DNA of 64,000 nt from contig NZ_AUFW01000007.1 in the NCBI RefSeq assembly GCF_000426705.1, positions 1-64,000 on the forward strand. The letters run 5' to 3'. The notes below the pieces were generated by a model. It did no database searches. It had not been told where the DNA came from and worked only from the letters and a program-made list of their open reading frames with translations. Made by a program: the position numbers and the translations under genes. Of this stretch, positions 1 to 9,079 are shown in pieces. Numbering within the stretch: position 1 is the first letter of the stretch; every line of letters starts with the position of its first letter. Source of the DNA: Spirochaeta cellobiosiphila DSM 17781. Its GTDB lineage: Bacteria > Spirochaetota > Spirochaetia > DSM-17781.

Positions 1-420
1 ACAATAGATCCTGCACTTTTTAATACTACTGGTTATGCGCCTATGATACCAACAGCAAAAAATCTTTCTGCTAAACAGAATGGGACTAGTTACACAATTA
101 CGTTTTCTGCCAATAGTAATCTTATATATGATGGATGGGTTAATTTCTATGATAAAGATAAAGAGTATGTAGGTATGTATTACTATTTTAGAGATGATAA
201 TAACAATATAAGTAAAGAACTAAACAATGGTTCTCAATTCTATACAGATGGGCAGATAAATCAACTAATCATTAATAATGAAAACATTACCTATTTGGAT
301 AATACTTATTCCTTTAGTGATATTGAATACTTTGTTGTTTTTCTCATAGATGGTGCTCAATACAATAATAATTACTATGATGCCCAGTCAAATTCTGCTA
401 GAACAAAAGTCACTCATTAA
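1..420 (+). CDS. C-terminal part of a paralogous lipoprotein, cut by the left window edge
   Basis: The reading frame is open from base 1, so the gene starts outside the window. The visible 139 residues are the complete C-terminal domain of the lipoprotein family found in four more or less complete copies downstream. Shared signatures are TID near the start, YAPMIPTA, a DGWVNFYD segment (NGYVxFYD in the other copies), FYTDGQIN, and a final DGAQY followed by YDAQSNSAR. The first ATG in frame (base 43) lies inside the conserved YAPM motif and is therefore not the start. No known domain is recognised. The domain is rich in alternating polar and aromatic residues and looks beta-rich. It is followed by a perfect palindrome (441-475). 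Confidence 0.8.
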   Translation, partial: TIDPALFNTTGYAPMIPTAKNLSAKQNGTSYTITFSANSNLIYDGWVNFYDKDKEYVGMYYYFRDDNNNISKELNNGSQFYTDGQINQLIINNENITYLDNTYSFSDIEYFVVFLIDGAQYNNNYYDAQSNSARTKVTH

Positions 421-440
421 TCTATTGGCATTCATCAATC

Positions 441-475
441 TTTTGCTTATTGGGAACTTTTTTCAATAAGCAAAA
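441..475. repeat. Perfect intergenic palindrome, copy 1
   Basis: A 12-bp perfect inverted repeat (TTTTGCTTATTG at 441-452 and CAATAAGCAAAA at 464-475) with an 11-base loop lies 20 bases after the stop of the partial lipoprotein. The same arms recur at 1881-1961. It could act as a weak transcription terminator, but the T-run is in the loop and not after the stem, so an intergenic repeat element is equally likely. Confidence 0.7.
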
Positions 476-567
476 GCAGAATCAATTAGAACGCTTAAAA
501 TCCTATTGTATCAAGACATTATAACAGAATATTGGAGGAACCAGAATTAAAGGTTATAATTGGTACT

Positions 568-1410
568 ATGAGATATTTACTGTTAAGCCTAAGCATCCCC
601 CTATTCTTATTATCTTGTCAAAGTACAAACACAGACAGTATACAGCCTCCAGAAGCCTCTGATTTGATAATAAAAGAGGTAGGTTGGGTTCTAGAAAGCT
701 ATGAAGCTGACTTCTTTGATCCCCCCCTAGACTCAGACACAATTTATATTAAGTGGAGCTTTCTCACCTCAGGATCCTACGAAGATTTGGAATCGGTTGA
801 AGTAAGCGATGGGGTATCCCAATGGACAATGACAAAGGATGATATCATTTGGACAACAAAGAAAGACGGTTTTATTTTTAATAAACGTTTCATGTCAAAG
901 AAAGAGGGAAATAAGCAAGGAGATACCCTAAGGGTAGGAGACTATATTCTCACCTTTTATTTTTCTAACGGCAGCTTCTATAGAAAAATATTCCACATGC
1001 CCATACCTGGTTCAACATCATCTAATCATTATCAATTTGTTACCACAGAGAAACAATTACTCAATAACCCAGATTATGCTCCCATGCTAGCTATGCCGGA
1101 AGAGGTTACGGTTAAAAAGGATACACAAGAACAGACTTTCAACCTAAGGTTCACCATAAACAGCCCTCTGGTGAGAAACGGATTTGTTATCATCTATGAC
1201 AAGGATAAAAAAGAATTAGCCAGTATTGGACTTAAGGCTCCCTTCAACATAGAAGGAAAATTGAACTATTTTAAGTATCCCTATGCGCCGATCCTTGATA
1301 GGGCAGCTTACATAACCATAAATCTGGTAGATGGCTATCAATATGAACAACCTAATCACTATGATGCTAAAGCAACAAGCAGATATTATACGATACAAAC
1401 ATCACATTAA
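568..1410 (+). CDS. Paralogous lipoprotein, copy with a shortened C-terminal domain
   Basis: A 280-residue lipoprotein of unknown function. The start is placed at ATG 568 because it gives a clean signal peptide (MRYLLLSLSIPLFLLSC) with a lipobox ending LLSC. A TTG at 532 opens the same frame further upstream but adds a polar leader. The N-terminal domain carries the family signature VGWVLxxY, then WSF, SxSYEDL, VSDG, GDTLR and PGS. The C-terminal domain starts at YAPMLAMPEE and ends LVDGYQY..YDAKATSR. Between these, about 25 residues holding the DFRN and FYTDG motifs of the other copies are missing or highly diverged. It is the most divergent full-length member, and is followed directly by a second, N-terminally truncated copy in another frame. 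Confidence 0.8.
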   Translation: MRYLLLSLSIPLFLLSCQSTNTDSIQPPEASDLIIKEVGWVLESYEADFFDPPLDSDTIYIKWSFLTSGSYEDLESVEVSDGVSQWTMTKDDIIWTTKKDGFIFNKRFMSKKEGNKQGDTLRVGDYILTFYFSNGSFYRKIFHMPIPGSTSSNHYQFVTTEKQLLNNPDYAPMLAMPEEVTVKKDTQEQTFNLRFTINSPLVRNGFVIIYDKDKKELASIGLKAPFNIEGKLNYFKYPYAPILDRAAYITINLVDGYQYEQPNHYDAKATSRYYTIQTSH

Positions 1411-1411
1411 T

Positions 1412-1867
1412 AACAATGATTACGATTTTATCACCATAGATCAGGATCAAAGGGATCCTGGTTATGCACCAATGATACCCCTGGCAGAAAATATTGATGC
1501 TGAGTATATAACGAACACGGGAGACCTTATAGTAAGTTTCTCCTGCGATAGTCCAATCATCAATAATGGATACATATGGGTCTATGATGAGAATAAAAAA
1601 TACTTAGGAATATCGGATCATTTCAAAGATGATGAAGGAAATATTCCCTTTTCATTGAATGAGGGAACAGAGTTTTATACAGAAGGGACAAGCAATACCT
1701 TTGTTATAAAGGAAGGAGATCTCTCTAAAAATACTAAGAACTCTCAGGTAAAATTCATCTGTGTAGCCTTAACAGATGGTAAGCAGTATTTCGAGGACTC
1801 TTTTGACGCCAGATCTGAGTCAGCTCGTACTCCTGTAATAGGTATTGAATTAGTAACAAACTACTGA
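1412..1867 (+). pseudogene. N-terminally truncated copy of the lipoprotein family (C-domain only)
   Basis: Starting one base after the stop of the preceding gene, and shifted to another frame, the sequence encodes NDYDFITIDQ, YAPMIPLAEN, NNGYIWVYDE, FYTEG, TDGKQY and DARSESARTPV. This is the inter-domain linker plus a complete C-terminal domain. The N-terminal domain and signal peptide are absent. In-frame ATGs exist only inside the preceding gene (1331, 1343 and later), without a ribosome binding site. It is best read as a remnant left by recombination between tandem copies. A programmed or accidental frameshift at 1410 would instead give an N-C-C protein. The C-domain itself has no internal stop, so loss of the front half is recent or the frame is still used. 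Confidence 0.6.
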
Positions 1868-1880
1868 CTCATTTAACCAT

Positions 1881-1961
1881 TTTGCTTATTGGAAACATTT
1901 GATTTTCAATAAGCAGATGGTCTGTTTGCTCATTGAAAACCATTGGAAATCAATAAGCAAA
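1881..1961. repeat. Compound intergenic palindrome, copy 2
   Basis: The arms of the 441-475 palindrome recur in four places: TTTGCTTATTG (1881-1891), CAATAAGCAGA (1907-1917), TTTGCTCATTG (1925-1935) and CAATAAGCAAA (1951-1961). The outer arms are perfect complements. The inner pair is degenerate. The whole could fold as one long imperfect hairpin or as two adjacent hairpins. It looks like a duplicated version of copy 1, again directly downstream of a copy of the lipoprotein C-domain. Confidence 0.65.
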
Positions 1962-1988
1962 AAAAGAAAACCTAGTAAGCCCTTTGAT

Positions 1989-2016
1989 TTGATGAATCAA
2001 TAAAAAGTGATATACT
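1989..2016 (+). promoter_or_regulatory. Sigma-70-type promoter of the lipoprotein gene at 2050
   Basis: TTGATG (1989-1994), a 16-base spacer and TATACT (2011-2016), with a TG one base upstream of the -10 (extended -10). It lies 33 bases before the ATG at 2050, and follows the palindromic repeat. Confidence 0.5.
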
Positions 2017-2049
2017 CTTGTGAAGTTTAATTTAAGGAAGGTTAATCAA

Positions 2050-2979
2050 ATGAATAAAATCATAACATCAGTCACCACTGTACTACTATTAATGATTTTA
2101 AATAGCTGTGCTTCTACGGATACAGCCCAAATGAAAGCGCCTCTTGCATTAAAATATGTTGAACCAGCCCCTCTGGATAATCCCTTTACAGTAGAAAAAG
2201 TTGGTTGGGTCCTTAACCATTACGATAAAGATTTTTGGATAGATCCTGAGGAGTATAATTCCCTCGAAGTAATATGGAGTTTTGCCTATACAGGGGACTT
2301 TGAATCCCTAGCCAATATGGTAATCATAACAGGAGAGGACCGATGGGGACCTTTTTCCAAGGACATAATGCATACTGATGCTGGTGGAACTGTTCTATAT
2401 TTGGATACTAAACTCATTAATAATTTTTTAGGGATGGGCACAGGAGACACACTTCGAACCAAGAATTATCAGTTTGTCTTTTCCAGAAATGATGGAAGCC
2501 TATCTATGATAAGCTTTAATATTCCCGCACCAGGTGAACATAATGCTGGGGACTACGAGTATATTACAATTGCCCCATCATTAGCGGCAGAACCCAGCTA
2601 TGCCCCTATGCTTTCTACAGCAGAGAATATAAAAGCCCGTAGAGAAGAGGACAAAATTCTAATAGATTTTACTATTGATAGTGAAATAGTTTATAATGGA
2701 TATGTAATCTGTTATGATGATATGAGAAATTATGTTGGCATAAGCTATGATTTTCGTAATAAGAACCAATCAATGTCCGAAGACTTAAACTCAAGTCAGG
2801 ACTTCAGGAAAGACGGTTCTCTTAACAATCTGGAATTACATTCAGATGATATAATCCTTGAATCCGGGTATACCATGGATAATATTGAAAAAGTAGTCAT
2901 CGTTCTTACCGATGGTAATCAGTATCAGAATTCCAGTAGTGATTGTAAATCCTTTTCAGCCGCTATAGCAGTAGAATAA
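2050..2979 (+). CDS. Paralogous two-domain lipoprotein
   Basis: A 309-residue lipoprotein of the tandem family. The ATG at 2050 follows AAGGAAGG (2034-2041) and gives a signal peptide ending in lipobox LNSC. A GTG at 2020 is an unlikely earlier start. The N-domain has VGWVLNHYDKDFW, EYNSLEVIWSFAYTGDFESL, GTGDTLRTK and FNIPAPGE. The C-domain has YAPMLSTAENI, FTIDSEIVYNGYV, DFRNKNQ, DGSLNNL and VLTDGNQY. Compared with copies at 2984 and 3954 it has about 20 extra residues between the lipid-modified cysteine and the N-domain. It is probably exposed at the periplasmic face or cell surface. Function is unknown. The stop is only 4 bases before the next copy, so the two are cotranscribed. Confidence 0.82.
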   Translation: MNKIITSVTTVLLLMILNSCASTDTAQMKAPLALKYVEPAPLDNPFTVEKVGWVLNHYDKDFWIDPEEYNSLEVIWSFAYTGDFESLANMVIITGEDRWGPFSKDIMHTDAGGTVLYLDTKLINNFLGMGTGDTLRTKNYQFVFSRNDGSLSMISFNIPAPGEHNAGDYEYITIAPSLAAEPSYAPMLSTAENIKARREEDKILIDFTIDSEIVYNGYVICYDDMRNYVGISYDFRNKNQSMSEDLNSSQDFRKDGSLNNLELHSDDIILESGYTMDNIEKVVIVLTDGNQYQNSSSDCKSFSAAIAVE

Positions 2980-2983
2980 AAGA

Positions 2984-3865
2984 ATGAAGAAGATATTAGT
3001 ATTCGCAACAATTCTATTAATACTTATCTTAACTAATTGTGCTAGTAATGAGCCCCCCCTTCAGGATGACCAATTCACTCCTACACAGGTAGGTTGGGTT
3101 CTTCATCATTATGATAAAAACTTTTGGAATGAACCTGATGACCATAATTCACTGAAGATAGAATGGGCTTTCACTTATACTGGGGATTATTATTCTACCC
3201 TATCAACTCTCGAAATAAGCGATGGGGAACGGGCTTGGAACTATACAAGGGATGATTTGGAATATAGTTCAACTCACATCATAGATTTGACAACAAAAGT
3301 AAGTAATACCTACTATGGTAAAGGAACGAAAGACACATTCAGAACCAAAACTTATCGTTTTACTTTCACAAGAAATAATGGAACTACCGCAACGATTGAT
3401 TTTGATTTACCCGCTCCAGGATCATTAGAAACAGGGGGATATGATTTCATCACTATTGATCCTCAGTTAGCAGAGTTACCTAATTTTGCTCCCATGTTAC
3501 AAACAGCATCGAAGATTACAGCCCATCAATCAGAGAAGGGAATACATGTAGATTTTACTATTGATAGTAATATAGCCTATAACGGTTATGTTGCTTTCTA
3601 TAATAAGAAAGGAGAATATATCGGTTCATCTTATGATTTTAGAACAAATGACCAATTAGTTCGGGAAACACTCAACAGGGGCCGCACTTTTAATACAGAT
3701 GGGACAGCGAACTCAGTAAGTCTCAGAAAAAAAGATATTGATTTCACCCCTGGTAAATCTTTTGAAGATATAGCCGAAGTAGTTGTTATTCTTATGGATG
3801 GAAAACAATATAGAGATTCCAGGTATGATTGCAAATCCTATTCCGCTACGGTACAAGTAGAATAA
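2984..3865 (+). CDS. Paralogous two-domain lipoprotein
   Basis: A 293-residue lipoprotein with signal peptide and lipobox LTNC. The N-domain has VGWVLHHYDKNFWNEP, HNSLKIEWAFTYTGDY, EISDG, YYGKGTKDTFRTK and FDLPAPGS. The C-domain has YDFITIDPQL, FAPMLQTA, FTIDSNIAYNGYVAFYN, DFRTNDQ, FNTDGTANS and VILMDGKQY, then YDCKSYSA. It lies 4 bases after the preceding copy with no strong ribosome binding site, which suggests translational coupling. The close similarity to the copies on either side indicates tandem duplication. No biochemical role can be read from the sequence. Confidence 0.82.
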   Translation: MKKILVFATILLILILTNCASNEPPLQDDQFTPTQVGWVLHHYDKNFWNEPDDHNSLKIEWAFTYTGDYYSTLSTLEISDGERAWNYTRDDLEYSSTHIIDLTTKVSNTYYGKGTKDTFRTKTYRFTFTRNNGTTATIDFDLPAPGSLETGGYDFITIDPQLAELPNFAPMLQTASKITAHQSEKGIHVDFTIDSNIAYNGYVAFYNKKGEYIGSSYDFRTNDQLVRETLNRGRTFNTDGTANSVSLRKKDIDFTPGKSFEDIAEVVVILMDGKQYRDSRYDCKSYSATVQVE

Positions 3866-3951
3866 TAGAAAATGATGGATAAGTGTATCCTGATGAAGCT
3901 AACTATGATACTGGTTCAGAAACATCCTTCATCCCTGTAATAAGGAAATAA
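3866..3951 (+). pseudogene. Decayed tail of a further lipoprotein copy
   Basis: In one frame (3874 onward) the short gap reads DG, stop, VYPDEANYDTGSETSFIPVI and a few further residues to a stop at 3949. This parallels the end of the truncated copy (DGKQYFEDSFDARSESARTPVI): a DG-x-x-Y motif, a YD/FD pair, a serine-rich stretch and PVI. It seems to be the last 25 codons of a lost paralogue, with an internal stop. The match is short, so chance cannot be fully excluded. Confidence 0.45.
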
Positions 3952-3953
3952 AA

Positions 3954-4841
3954 ATGAAAATATCTACTGTTTTAATAAACTCAGTCCTGCTAATAACAAT
4001 ACTTATTGGGTGCAAGACGGCCCAGCCTGATCAATTAGATAAGTCATTCACGGTTACAGATGTGGGATGGGTTATTAAACACTATGATAAGAACTTTTGG
4101 GATACTCCTAGAGAATATAATAGCCTTCAAGTTAATTGGTCATTTGGCTTCACTGGGGATTATGAATCCCTGGACTATTTAGATATTAGTGATGGAGACA
4201 GTCTCTGGGAGTTGTTCACTAAGGAAGATATGCACATCAGTGATAACGGGCTAGTGCTCATATTGGACCGGAACATGTCAAACTCCTTTTATGGAAAAAG
4301 GACTGGTGACACGATTCGAACAAAGACTTATCAGTTCACTTTCACAAGAAAAGATGGAAGTACTTCAAGTATTGACTTCGCTATTCCTGCACCTGGTTCA
4401 AAGAATGTAGGAGAATATAACTACATTACCATTGACTCGGAATTAGGAAAGTCTCCTCAATATGCGACCATGTTACCAACAGCATCCTCTATAGAAGCCT
4501 ATAAAACAGATAATGATATTTCAGTAAGTTTTACGATTAACAGCAAAATAGCTCATGATGGATATTTAGTCTTCTATTCAGAAGAAGAAGACTATGTAGG
4601 ATTAACTTTAGACTTTAGGAATGCTAATCAATTAATATTTGGCAAACTCAACTACGGACAGGATTTCTACACCGATGGAAGACTTAATCAAGTACTCTTA
4701 ATGGAAAAGGATATCAAATTCGCTCAAGGATATTCCCTTGACGACATCAGTTCAGTCATCGTAGTCATCATGGACGGAGCTCAATATGGGAATGGTAAGT
4801 TTGACGTTACTTCCTATTCCGCCTCTAAACGAGTAGAATAG
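3954..4841 (+). CDS. Paralogous two-domain lipoprotein
   Basis: A 295-residue lipoprotein. The ATG follows AAGGAAA (3943-3949). The signal peptide ends at lipobox LIGC. The N-domain has VGWVIKHYDKNFWDTP, EYNSLQVNWSFGFTGDYESL, DISDGDSLW, FYGKRTGDTIRTK and FAIPAPGS. The C-domain has YNYITIDSEL, YATMLPTASSI, FTINSKIAHDGYLVFYS, DFRNANQ, FYTDGRLNQ and VIMDGAQY. It is the last member of the array in the window. The radical SAM gene starts 8 bases downstream, so the two may share a transcript. Confidence 0.82.
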   Translation: MKISTVLINSVLLITILIGCKTAQPDQLDKSFTVTDVGWVIKHYDKNFWDTPREYNSLQVNWSFGFTGDYESLDYLDISDGDSLWELFTKEDMHISDNGLVLILDRNMSNSFYGKRTGDTIRTKTYQFTFTRKDGSTSSIDFAIPAPGSKNVGEYNYITIDSELGKSPQYATMLPTASSIEAYKTDNDISVSFTINSKIAHDGYLVFYSEEEDYVGLTLDFRNANQLIFGKLNYGQDFYTDGRLNQVLLMEKDIKFAQGYSLDDISSVIVVIMDGAQYGNGKFDVTSYSASKRVE

Positions 4842-4849
4842 CTCCCTAT

Positions 4850-6376
4850 ATGCGCCTATTATTCATCAATCAGCATACAGGAAGTCGTACCTTCCCCCTA
4901 GCCTCGGCCTCTCTGGCCTCCACCATTGAACAGGAACTACCTGAAGTTCTTCTTGATATCGAGGAAATAGGTCCTGACTTTGGGCTAGAGGATTATCCTT
5001 CCCTCTTTGCCCAAGCCATTCCTGATGTCATTTGTCTGACCATTTATATCTGGAGTGTTCCCGGATTGAGCCAGTTAGGAGAATGGATCAAAGCCCAGTA
5101 TCCTCAGGTCCTGATCTTGGCGGGAGGCCCAGAGATCACCGCCGATCCGATAGGATATGCTCAGAAGTCTTATATAGACCTCGCCCTACCTGGGGAGGGG
5201 GAAGCGATCATTGCCCAAGTCATCAAAGACTTGGACAATTCAGATGATAAGGCTCAAGTATTAAGTAAATACGCAGAACACAAGGGATCCTATCTGGTGG
5301 AAAATCTGGATACACTGCCTTCTCCCTTTACCCTATCAGCCTTATCAGAACATCCTTATGAAGATATGGTTTGGGAGTTGACCAGAGGCTGTCCCTTTAA
5401 ATGCCATTTTTGTTTTGAATCTAAAGGGAATGGGAAGCTGCGAGGGAAGTCCCTGGATAAGATAAGAGAAGAATTAAGACAACTCCAAGAGAGGAATACT
5501 AGAGAACTATTTATCCTGGATCCTACCTTTAATTATAAACCACAAAGAGCAAAGGATATTCTGAAGCTCTTTATCGAAGAAGCTCCTGACATCCATTACA
5601 ACATCGAAGTACGCTCTGAGTTCCTTGATGAGGAGCAAGCTTGGTTATTCAGCCAATTCAACTGTAGCCTTCAAATCGGGCTCCAGAGTGCCAATCCTAG
5701 CATCACAAAAAACATAGGGCGTCCCTTTGATCCAGATCAGTATCAGAATCAGCTGAGCTTACTCAATGAGGCTGGTGTTGTTTATGGAATCGACCTGATC
5801 TATGGCCTTCCGGGAGACACTCTGGAAGGATTCTGGAATAGTGTGGAATTTGTTCTGGATTGTAAACCGAATCACATAGATGTTTTTCCTCTCATGGTTC
5901 TCCCTGGGACCACTTTGTCTGATACAGCTAGTAAATTAGGCTTACGTTATCTTCAGGAAGCCCCCTATCTGATTCTGGACCGGGACGGATTTGACAAGGA
6001 AGATTTAACCAAGGCCGAGAGCATTATGCATAATGTGAATCAGCTCTATAATCAGGGCAAGGCCGTTATGTGGCTGGACTTTATCCTGGATGAATTTGAT
6101 TTAGGCTATAGGGATGTTTTCTTCGATTATTCTCTCATCCCTGATGGTAGACCTCTTCAGGAAATCTTTCACTTACTGGACTATCTGGGAGAGAGGGCCC
6201 AACGTCAAGAGATACTCCCTATCATTAAAGACATGGTCAATGTTCTATATCATCTGGATGAGGAAGACCAAAGCCTACTCGAGGGATGTACCTATAATCC
6301 TCAAATTCTCTGGGAACAGATGGAACAGGGGATTGGGGATCCTGAGGAATTGATGTTCTTTGTTCCATTAAAATAG
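4850..6376 (+). CDS. B12-binding radical SAM protein (DUF4080-type)
   Basis: A 508-residue cytoplasmic Fe-S enzyme. The first 140 residues form a Rossmann-like cobalamin-binding domain with the PDVICLTIYIW and ILAGGPEITADP segments typical of radical SAM enzymes with an N-terminal B12 domain. The SAM domain has the 4Fe-4S motif CPFKCHFC within ELTRGCPFKCHFCFES, then IGLQSANP and DLIYGLPGDT. The C-terminal 150 residues resemble the DUF4080 region that often follows such domains. The substrate is not known for this subfamily. It follows the lipoprotein array by 8 bases, but a functional link is not shown by the sequence. A hairpin terminator is not obvious after the stop. Confidence 0.85.
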   Translation: MRLLFINQHTGSRTFPLASASLASTIEQELPEVLLDIEEIGPDFGLEDYPSLFAQAIPDVICLTIYIWSVPGLSQLGEWIKAQYPQVLILAGGPEITADPIGYAQKSYIDLALPGEGEAIIAQVIKDLDNSDDKAQVLSKYAEHKGSYLVENLDTLPSPFTLSALSEHPYEDMVWELTRGCPFKCHFCFESKGNGKLRGKSLDKIREELRQLQERNTRELFILDPTFNYKPQRAKDILKLFIEEAPDIHYNIEVRSEFLDEEQAWLFSQFNCSLQIGLQSANPSITKNIGRPFDPDQYQNQLSLLNEAGVVYGIDLIYGLPGDTLEGFWNSVEFVLDCKPNHIDVFPLMVLPGTTLSDTASKLGLRYLQEAPYLILDRDGFDKEDLTKAESIMHNVNQLYNQGKAVMWLDFILDEFDLGYRDVFFDYSLIPDGRPLQEIFHLLDYLGERAQRQEILPIIKDMVNVLYHLDEEDQSLLEGCTYNPQILWEQMEQGIGDPEELMFFVPLK

Positions 6377-6418
6377 TTAAGTCTTGAGCTTTGAAAGTCT
6401 TTCTGCTAGCTTACATAG

Positions 6419-7570
6419 ATGAAAGCGAATAGATATCCTACAATCGGAATAATCGGGGGAGGACAACTGGGTCGAATGACCATTCTTGAAGCAAGAAGAA
6501 TGGATATTCCTGTTGTTGTCCTAACACCAGAACATCCTTCACCAGCCAGTGACATTGCCAATGACTATATTGTGGGAAGTCTCTATGATAAGACTAAAAT
6601 CAAGGAACTAGCCCAAGCTTGTGATGTTATCACCTTCGAGATTGAGCACGTAGATGCGGATACTCTGGCGGAACTGGAAAAAGATGGAAAAAAGGTCATC
6701 CCCAGCTCGGGAGTTCTTCAAATCATTCAGGATAAATCCATACAGAAGAAAGTATTACGTGATCATGGGCTACCTGTATCCTCCTGGGATATGCTGGATG
6801 GGAATAATCGTGAAGAATTATTAAAGCACTATGGCTACCCTGTTGTTCAAAAGTCCTGTAGAGGGGGTTATGACGGAAAAGGGGTTATGGTTATCACATC
6901 ACCGGAAGATATTCCTCAAATGTTGGAAGGAGAAAGTTTTCTCGAAGAATGGGTAGACTTCCAGAAAGAAATAGCCGTCATGGTAGCCCGTAATGAAAAA
7001 GGGGAAATCAAGGCTTATCCATTAGTCGAGATGGAATTCAATCCTGAAACAAATATCTGTGATACAACCATCGTCCCCTCAAAGCTGGATGAACAGCTCC
7101 AGAGGGAAGCCCGGGAACTTGCTATCCAATCAGTGGAAGCCTTAAATGGTGTCGGAATCTTCGGTGTGGAAATGTTCCTCACCAGGGACAACAAGATTCT
7201 TATCAACGAAATAGCGCCCCGCCCTCATAACTCAGGTCATTATACGATAGAAGGCTGTATTACCAGCCAGTATGAACAATATATCAGAACCTTACTAAAC
7301 TTACCCTTAGGTTCTACAGAACTTATTCAGCCTAATGTGATGATTAATCTATTAGGAGCTGAAGGTTATGAAGGCCCTACAGCAATATCAGGATATGAGA
7401 AAGCCCTTGAGATTCCCGGTGTCTTCCTTCATATCTATGGAAAAAAACTAACCAAACCTCATCGGAAAATGGGACATTTGACAGCCTTGGGCAAAACGAG
7501 GGAAGAAGCTATGAATAAGGCTCAAACAGCAAAGCAATTAATCACCATCTTATCGGACAAAGGAGAATAA
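6419..7570 (+). CDS. purK: 5-(carboxyamino)imidazole ribonucleotide synthase
   Basis: 383 residues, the usual PurK length. It carboxylates aminoimidazole ribonucleotide with ATP and bicarbonate in purine synthesis. The N-terminal GGGQLGRM motif, the central ATP-grasp region ([30 protein letters not shown]) and the metal-binding end ([21 protein letters not shown]) are all present. The start has no good ribosome binding site, and the gene lies 43 bases after the radical SAM gene. PurE follows after one base and takes the product. Confidence 0.95.
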   Translation: MKANRYPTIGIIGGGQLGRMTILEARRMDIPVVVLTPEHPSPASDIANDYIVGSLYDKTKIKELAQACDVITFEIEHVDADTLAELEKDGKKVIPSSGVLQIIQDKSIQKKVLRDHGLPVSSWDMLDGNNREELLKHYGYPVVQKSCRGGYDGKGVMVITSPEDIPQMLEGESFLEEWVDFQKEIAVMVARNEKGEIKAYPLVEMEFNPETNICDTTIVPSKLDEQLQREARELAIQSVEALNGVGIFGVEMFLTRDNKILINEIAPRPHNSGHYTIEGCITSQYEQYIRTLLNLPLGSTELIQPNVMINLLGAEGYEGPTAISGYEKALEIPGVFLHIYGKKLTKPHRKMGHLTALGKTREEAMNKAQTAKQLITILSDKGE

Positions 7571-7571
7571 C

Positions 7572-8090
7572 ATGGTCCAAGTAGGAATTATTATGGGAAG
7601 TGACTCTGATCTTCCTGTGATGAAAGAAGCGGCTCTCATTCTGGAGTATTTTGGAATTGAATATGAATTAACCATCGTATCTGCCCATCGAACAGCTAAA
7701 CGCATGTTTGACTACGCCCAGCAAGCGGCTTCCCGCGGGATTGACGTTCTTATTGCCGGAGCTGGGGGGGCAGCCCATCTACCAGGGATGGTAGCAGCCC
7801 TATCCTCACTGCCTGTTATCGGGGTTCCTGTGAAGAGCTCTAAATTATCAGGTCTGGATTCTCTGCTGTCTATAGTACAGATGCCCGGTGGTATTCCAGT
7901 GGCAACTGTAGCCATTGATGGAGCGAAAAATGCAGGCATTTTGGCAGCTTCCATATTAGGAATCAAAGATCATTCTCTCAGGGATAAGCTCCAGGCTTAT
8001 AAAGATAGTCTGGAAGAAGAAGTGGAAACAAAAGCCCGCAAAGTGGAAGACCTGGGATTCAGGGAATATCTGGAAGGAATGAATAAATGA
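7572..8090 (+). CDS. purE: N5-carboxyaminoimidazole ribonucleotide mutase
   Basis: 172 residues, class I PurE. It moves the carboxyl group of the PurK product to give 4-carboxy-aminoimidazole ribonucleotide. Visible motifs are [29 protein letters not shown] and the [11 protein letters not shown] loop. The ribosome binding site GGAG lies in the end of purK. The stop overlaps the next start as ATGA. Confidence 0.96.
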   Translation: MVQVGIIMGSDSDLPVMKEAALILEYFGIEYELTIVSAHRTAKRMFDYAQQAASRGIDVLIAGAGGAAHLPGMVAALSSLPVIGVPVKSSKLSGLDSLLSIVQMPGGIPVATVAIDGAKNAGILAASILGIKDHSLRDKLQAYKDSLEEEVETKARKVEDLGFREYLEGMNK

Positions 8091-9052
8091 TCTATGAAGC
8101 AACAGAGGCCAATATCAATAAGGCAGCGAATATCCTTAAGGAAGGAGGTCTGGTTGCCCTACCCACAGAGACTGTGTATGGACTAGGAGGTAATGCTTTA
8201 GATCCTCAGGCTGCCGCCAGAATATTCGAAGCCAAAAAACGTCCGCATTTTGATCCTCTCATTACCCATATTGCAGATATGGATATGCTTGATGAGATCT
8301 GTGTTGTCCCTGATAAATATAGAGATATCTTAAGCCGCATATGGCCAGCTTCTTTAACAGTTATCGTTCCTCGCAAGCAGATCATTCCCGATCTCATTAC
8401 TTCGGGACTGGATACTATGGCAGTCAGGATGCCCGATCATCCTATTGCTCTGGAAGTGATTAGACGTTCTACAGGAGCGATTGCAGCCCCTAGTGCCAAT
8501 CCCTTCGGCTACCTAAGTCCAACAACAGCAGAACATGTAGAATCCCAATTAGGCATGGCTATTGATATGATACTCCAGGGAGGTCCCTGCCGTGTAGGTG
8601 TTGAGTCTACAGTCCTTGATTTAACCCAGGAAACACCTGTGATTCTCAGACCTGGTGGATTCTCTATTGAGGAGTTATCTAAGCTTTTTGAAGGTGTTAA
8701 GCTCTTTGATAGGCAGGTTGTGACACCAAGTTCTCCAGGACAATTAAAGATGCATTATTCTCCTCGCACCCCCCTTTATATTGTTGATGGACCAGAAGAT
8801 GTACCTCCTGAACTGGCTTCTGAATCAGCCTATCTGGGCTTTAGGAAAGATGAACTTAACTCTGTCATTAACTTCTGTCACACAAACTATTTATCTGATT
8901 CAGGAGACTTCATTCAAGCCGCTTCCCGTTTGTTCATACTCCTCCATGAATTAGATGAAAAGCAGATCAAAGCCATCTATGCCCAAAAGGTTCCAGAAGA
9001 AGGTCTAGGTCGAGCTGTTATGGACCGGCTTTACAAAGCTAGTGTGAAATAG
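8087..9052 (+). CDS. L-threonylcarbamoyladenylate synthase (Sua5 type)
   Basis: A 321-residue long form of the TsaC/Sua5 family, which makes threonylcarbamoyl-AMP for the t6A modification of ANN-decoding tRNAs. The YrdC domain (residues 1-205) shows the [13 protein letters not shown], KKRPxFDPLI, [16 protein letters not shown] and GVESTVLDL motifs. A C-terminal Sua5 domain (from about 225: [15 protein letters not shown]) distinguishes it from short TsaC proteins. It is translationally coupled to purE by an ATGA overlap. Confidence 0.93.
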   Translation: MIYEATEANINKAANILKEGGLVALPTETVYGLGGNALDPQAAARIFEAKKRPHFDPLITHIADMDMLDEICVVPDKYRDILSRIWPASLTVIVPRKQIIPDLITSGLDTMAVRMPDHPIALEVIRRSTGAIAAPSANPFGYLSPTTAEHVESQLGMAIDMILQGGPCRVGVESTVLDLTQETPVILRPGGFSIEELSKLFEGVKLFDRQVVTPSSPGQLKMHYSPRTPLYIVDGPEDVPPELASESAYLGFRKDELNSVINFCHTNYLSDSGDFIQAASRLFILLHELDEKQIKAIYAQKVPEEGLGRAVMDRLYKASVK

Positions 9053-9079
9053 CTTGACCAAATAAAGCTAAGATGTTTA

